The notes under the pieces were generated by a model, which saw only the letters and a list, made by a program, of their open reading frames with translations, was not told where the DNA came from and ran no database searches. A stretch of DNA of 64,000 nt from Helichrysum umbraculigerum. Its lineage: Eukaryota; Streptophyta; Magnoliopsida; Asterales; Asteraceae. Numbering within the stretch: position 1 is the first letter of the stretch; each line of letters begins with the position of its first letter. Positions 63,021 through 64,000 of the stretch are shown here, in pieces. The position numbers and the translations under genes were made by a program. The DNA lies in contig CATIUR010000001.1 in assembly GCA_949592205.1 (NCBI GenBank), positions 14,461,501-14,525,500 of the forward strand, written 5' to 3'.

Positions 63021-64000
63021 TTAACCCTTTGTTTGTGTGAGAAGGACGCGCAGTCGAATAGTCTCTGCACCGGCAGTTATCCAACTTTTAGTGCAACTCT
63101 CCCAGTCTCTATCATCATCCAGACTTACCCATTCATCCTCAAAATCTAAGAATTGGAGCTCGTAGCTACCTGGACTCAACTTATACGTCTCATCAATAGA
63201 CTTCTTAATATTCATAACTTTTGATGAGAGTGGGAGATATAATACGGTCTGATGATCTCCATATAGTGCTGTTATTATGAGTTCATTACCGGGATACCTC
63301 AATCTCTTGCTGCTGGCAGAGTCCTCTTGATTGGAAGTGTTATCTTTAAAATTCGAGTCAGTTTCACTCTCGTACAAGTCGGTTAACTTTCTCCTGACAA
63401 AATTTGGTTCTTCCCACTCTGAAATTTCAAAAACATAGCTTTTGCGTTTTAACGTACAGACAGAACCTGCAATATCAAGCAAGAAAGAACAAAGATCTTT
63501 GGTCATATACAAGAAAGTGTAGCAAAAGAGATAAATTACGTCCTCATTAGGATTATGTAGAACTAGTATTTGGAAATAGAAGATTATGATTGCCTGAAAG
63601 GTTTGTTGAAGCTTTGTTCATGCATCTTCCAGATTGTTGCTTGACGTTCTCTTGAGGTAATGGGATTGGAGTCATGTTGCATTCCGATGTTTTAGGAATT
63701 TGTGATATTCCATTTCCTTCATGAGCCTTGAGGAACCCCATTCCAGTTCCTGTAGGATTCCCAACATCTAGAATACATAATTGATCTCCAAGCTGTGCAC
63801 CAGTAGCAAACTTGAAACTTGGCAAACACTTCTTTAGTGTTGATAACAGTGACTCCAACCGGTCAACTAACCTTCTCTTGATACCGTTGCTGCAGACATG
63901 CTCCTCTTGATTTTCTCTTGTATCTTCATGACTTGATTCAATATAACTGTCGTTCAGGTAATTCAACTTTCTCTTGCAGCTGGCAGACTGCTCTTGATTT
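63021..64000 (-). CDS. PB1-domain protein, probably NLP (RWP-RK) factor, 3' part
   Basis: Minus strand, running off the right edge. The last exon begins at 63466 after ATATTGCAG. It ends with a PB1 domain: LIITALYGDHQTVLYLPL, then SPGSYELQFLDFEDEWVSLD, DDRDWESC and ETIRLRVLL before the TAA at 63021-63023; the acidic OPCA-like stretch is present. Upstream (63966-63570) lies a Ser/Thr/Asn-rich linker with LVDRLESLLSTLKKCLPSFK and PTGTGMGFLKAHEG. In NIN-like proteins PB1 is C-terminal after such a linker, and the RWP-RK domain would lie beyond the window. Those factors act in nitrate signalling. The donor of the preceding exon, near 63560-63570, is uncertain. Motif NQE(D/E/Q)..S.(C/S)KR recurs three times. 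Confidence 0.7.

Overview
This 64-kb window is nuclear DNA of a flowering plant: low GC, AT-rich spacers, GT-AG exon boundaries and nested plant transposons, with few host genes. The extra ORF inside the large Copia element belongs to a type I know from Asteraceae genomes (residues like IRYAITANP, then a W-rich middle, then MVYPRF), so a daisy-family dicot is my best guess. This is inference from memory, not a database result.

Layout. 1-1138: tail of a decayed hAT transposon. 1588-2105: a long imperfect hairpin. 2430-2821: hAT MITE. 4.3-11.4 kb: gene relics (Harbinger-associated protein, ZIP metal transporter exons in three partial copies, first exon of an ABCC transporter) around a mini Copia element (6822-7903) whose left LTR carries a Tourist-type MITE. 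12-20.5 kb: spacer with a MULE MITE, a hAT MITE, LTR remnants, tandem duplications and one unrecognised multi-exon locus.

20565-35084 (minus strand): a 14.5-kb Copia element with two 591-bp LTRs differing at two positions, target duplication ATATT, PBS and PPT. Gag and pol are interrupted (TAG in gag, frame change into pol, TAA in integrase). Between pol and the 3' LTR lies what reads as a spliced gene: TATA box, 5'-UTR intron, then six coding exons whose GT-AG junctions all keep phase, giving about 1,033 residues apart from one frameshift.

37.4-50.4 kb: nested MULE-type elements, each with a 9-10 bp target duplication. The first (37406-39811) is split by a 2.1-kb solo LTR; the second (40198-44138) is split by a LINE carrying only ORF1; the third (45088-50365) is 5.3 kb, holds FAR1-like remnants and is filled with the palindrome ACACATGTGT(TA).

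51157-51483 is a small intact host gene (nodulin-related protein 1 type). 53.57-62.3 kb: a foldback element and one complete unit (about 7.96 kb, minus strand) of an endogenous pararetrovirus (Caulimoviridae), linearised at its primer-binding site and lying between two (TA)n arrays. Its ORFs look open: movement protein, two small ORFs, a capsid-protease-RT-RNase H polyprotein, and a 397-residue ORF of unknown function. The window ends inside the 3' part of a PB1-domain gene, probably an NLP (RWP-RK) transcription factor.
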